6,490 nt of DNA, from the NCBI GenBank assembly GCA_002297545.1, contig DBLZ01000027.1, positions 1 through 6,490 of the forward strand, written 5' to 3'. Shown piece after piece: positions 6,457 through 6,490 of the stretch. The stretch's first letter is position 1, and every line of letters begins with the position of its first letter. The stretch comes from Prevotellaceae bacterium UBA711 (GTDB lineage: Bacteria > Bacteroidota > Bacteroidia > Bacteroidales > Bacteroidaceae). Below the pieces are notes generated by a model that saw only the letters and a list, made by a program, of their open reading frames with translations, made no database searches and was not told where the DNA came from. The position numbers were made by a program, and so were the translations under genes.

Positions 6457-6490
6457 CCTTGCTTGGTTGTGCGGTAGGAGGAGGTTATCG
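6453..6490 (-). CDS. Possible 3' end of an upstream gene overlapping the tamL start
   Basis: On the minus strand a frame entering from the right edge reads ITSSYRTTKQG and stops at a TGA that overlaps the tamL ATG as ATGA. Such a 4-bp overlap is typical of translationally coupled genes in an operon. With only 11 codons visible, chance openness is quite possible: one of the two other minus-strand frames (the tamL frame) is also open to the edge. No product can be named. Confidence 0.3.
   Translation of the reverse strand, partial: ITSSYRTTKQG

Overview
The window looks like a chromosomal stretch from a member of the order Bacteroidales (Bacteroides/Prevotella-like, but with fairly high GC by eye). 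The protein families point there: a DUF4831 protein, a DUF4421 barrel-like protein and a TamL-type lipoprotein are all characteristic of Bacteroidota. So does the near absence of Shine-Dalgarno sequences and a TATATTTG promoter element matching the Bacteroides -7 consensus TAnnTTTG. The genus cannot be fixed from this sequence alone. There are no tRNA or rRNA genes, no CRISPR array, no recognisable transposase and no phage genes.

Layout. The plus strand carries the 3' end of a DUF4831 gene (2-433), a clear intrinsic terminator (449-490) and a complete but short pgeF (552-1211). The next 240 bp separate pgeF from a convergent gene and hold no confident feature. From 1452 to the right edge all major genes are on the minus strand. 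Read in transcription order they are tamL (6456-3997), a 367-bp intergenic region with an elaborate palindromic repeat and a promoter, a sugar-nucleotidyltransferase-like gene (3629-2715), a 144-bp gap, and a DUF4421 gene (2570-1452). A scrap of another gene may overlap the tamL start at the right edge.

Function. Most of the window concerns the cell envelope. PgeF is a peptidoglycan quality-control enzyme. TamL is an Omp85-family outer-membrane lipoprotein with POTRA domains and a C-terminal barrel. The DUF4421 protein has a signal peptide and ends in a C-terminal phenylalanine like outer-membrane barrels. The nucleotidyltransferase probably makes an activated sugar. The three minus-strand genes are separated by sizeable gaps, and a promoter lies directly in front of the nucleotidyltransferase, so they are probably not one tight operon.

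The most unusual item is at 3809-3884: four copies of a roughly 14-bp core (AAACCCGAATATAC) on a 22-bp period, two in each orientation, arranged around a single dyad centre. I did not find a convincing new multi-gene system. The rest is ordinary envelope and housekeeping content with a few small oddities.
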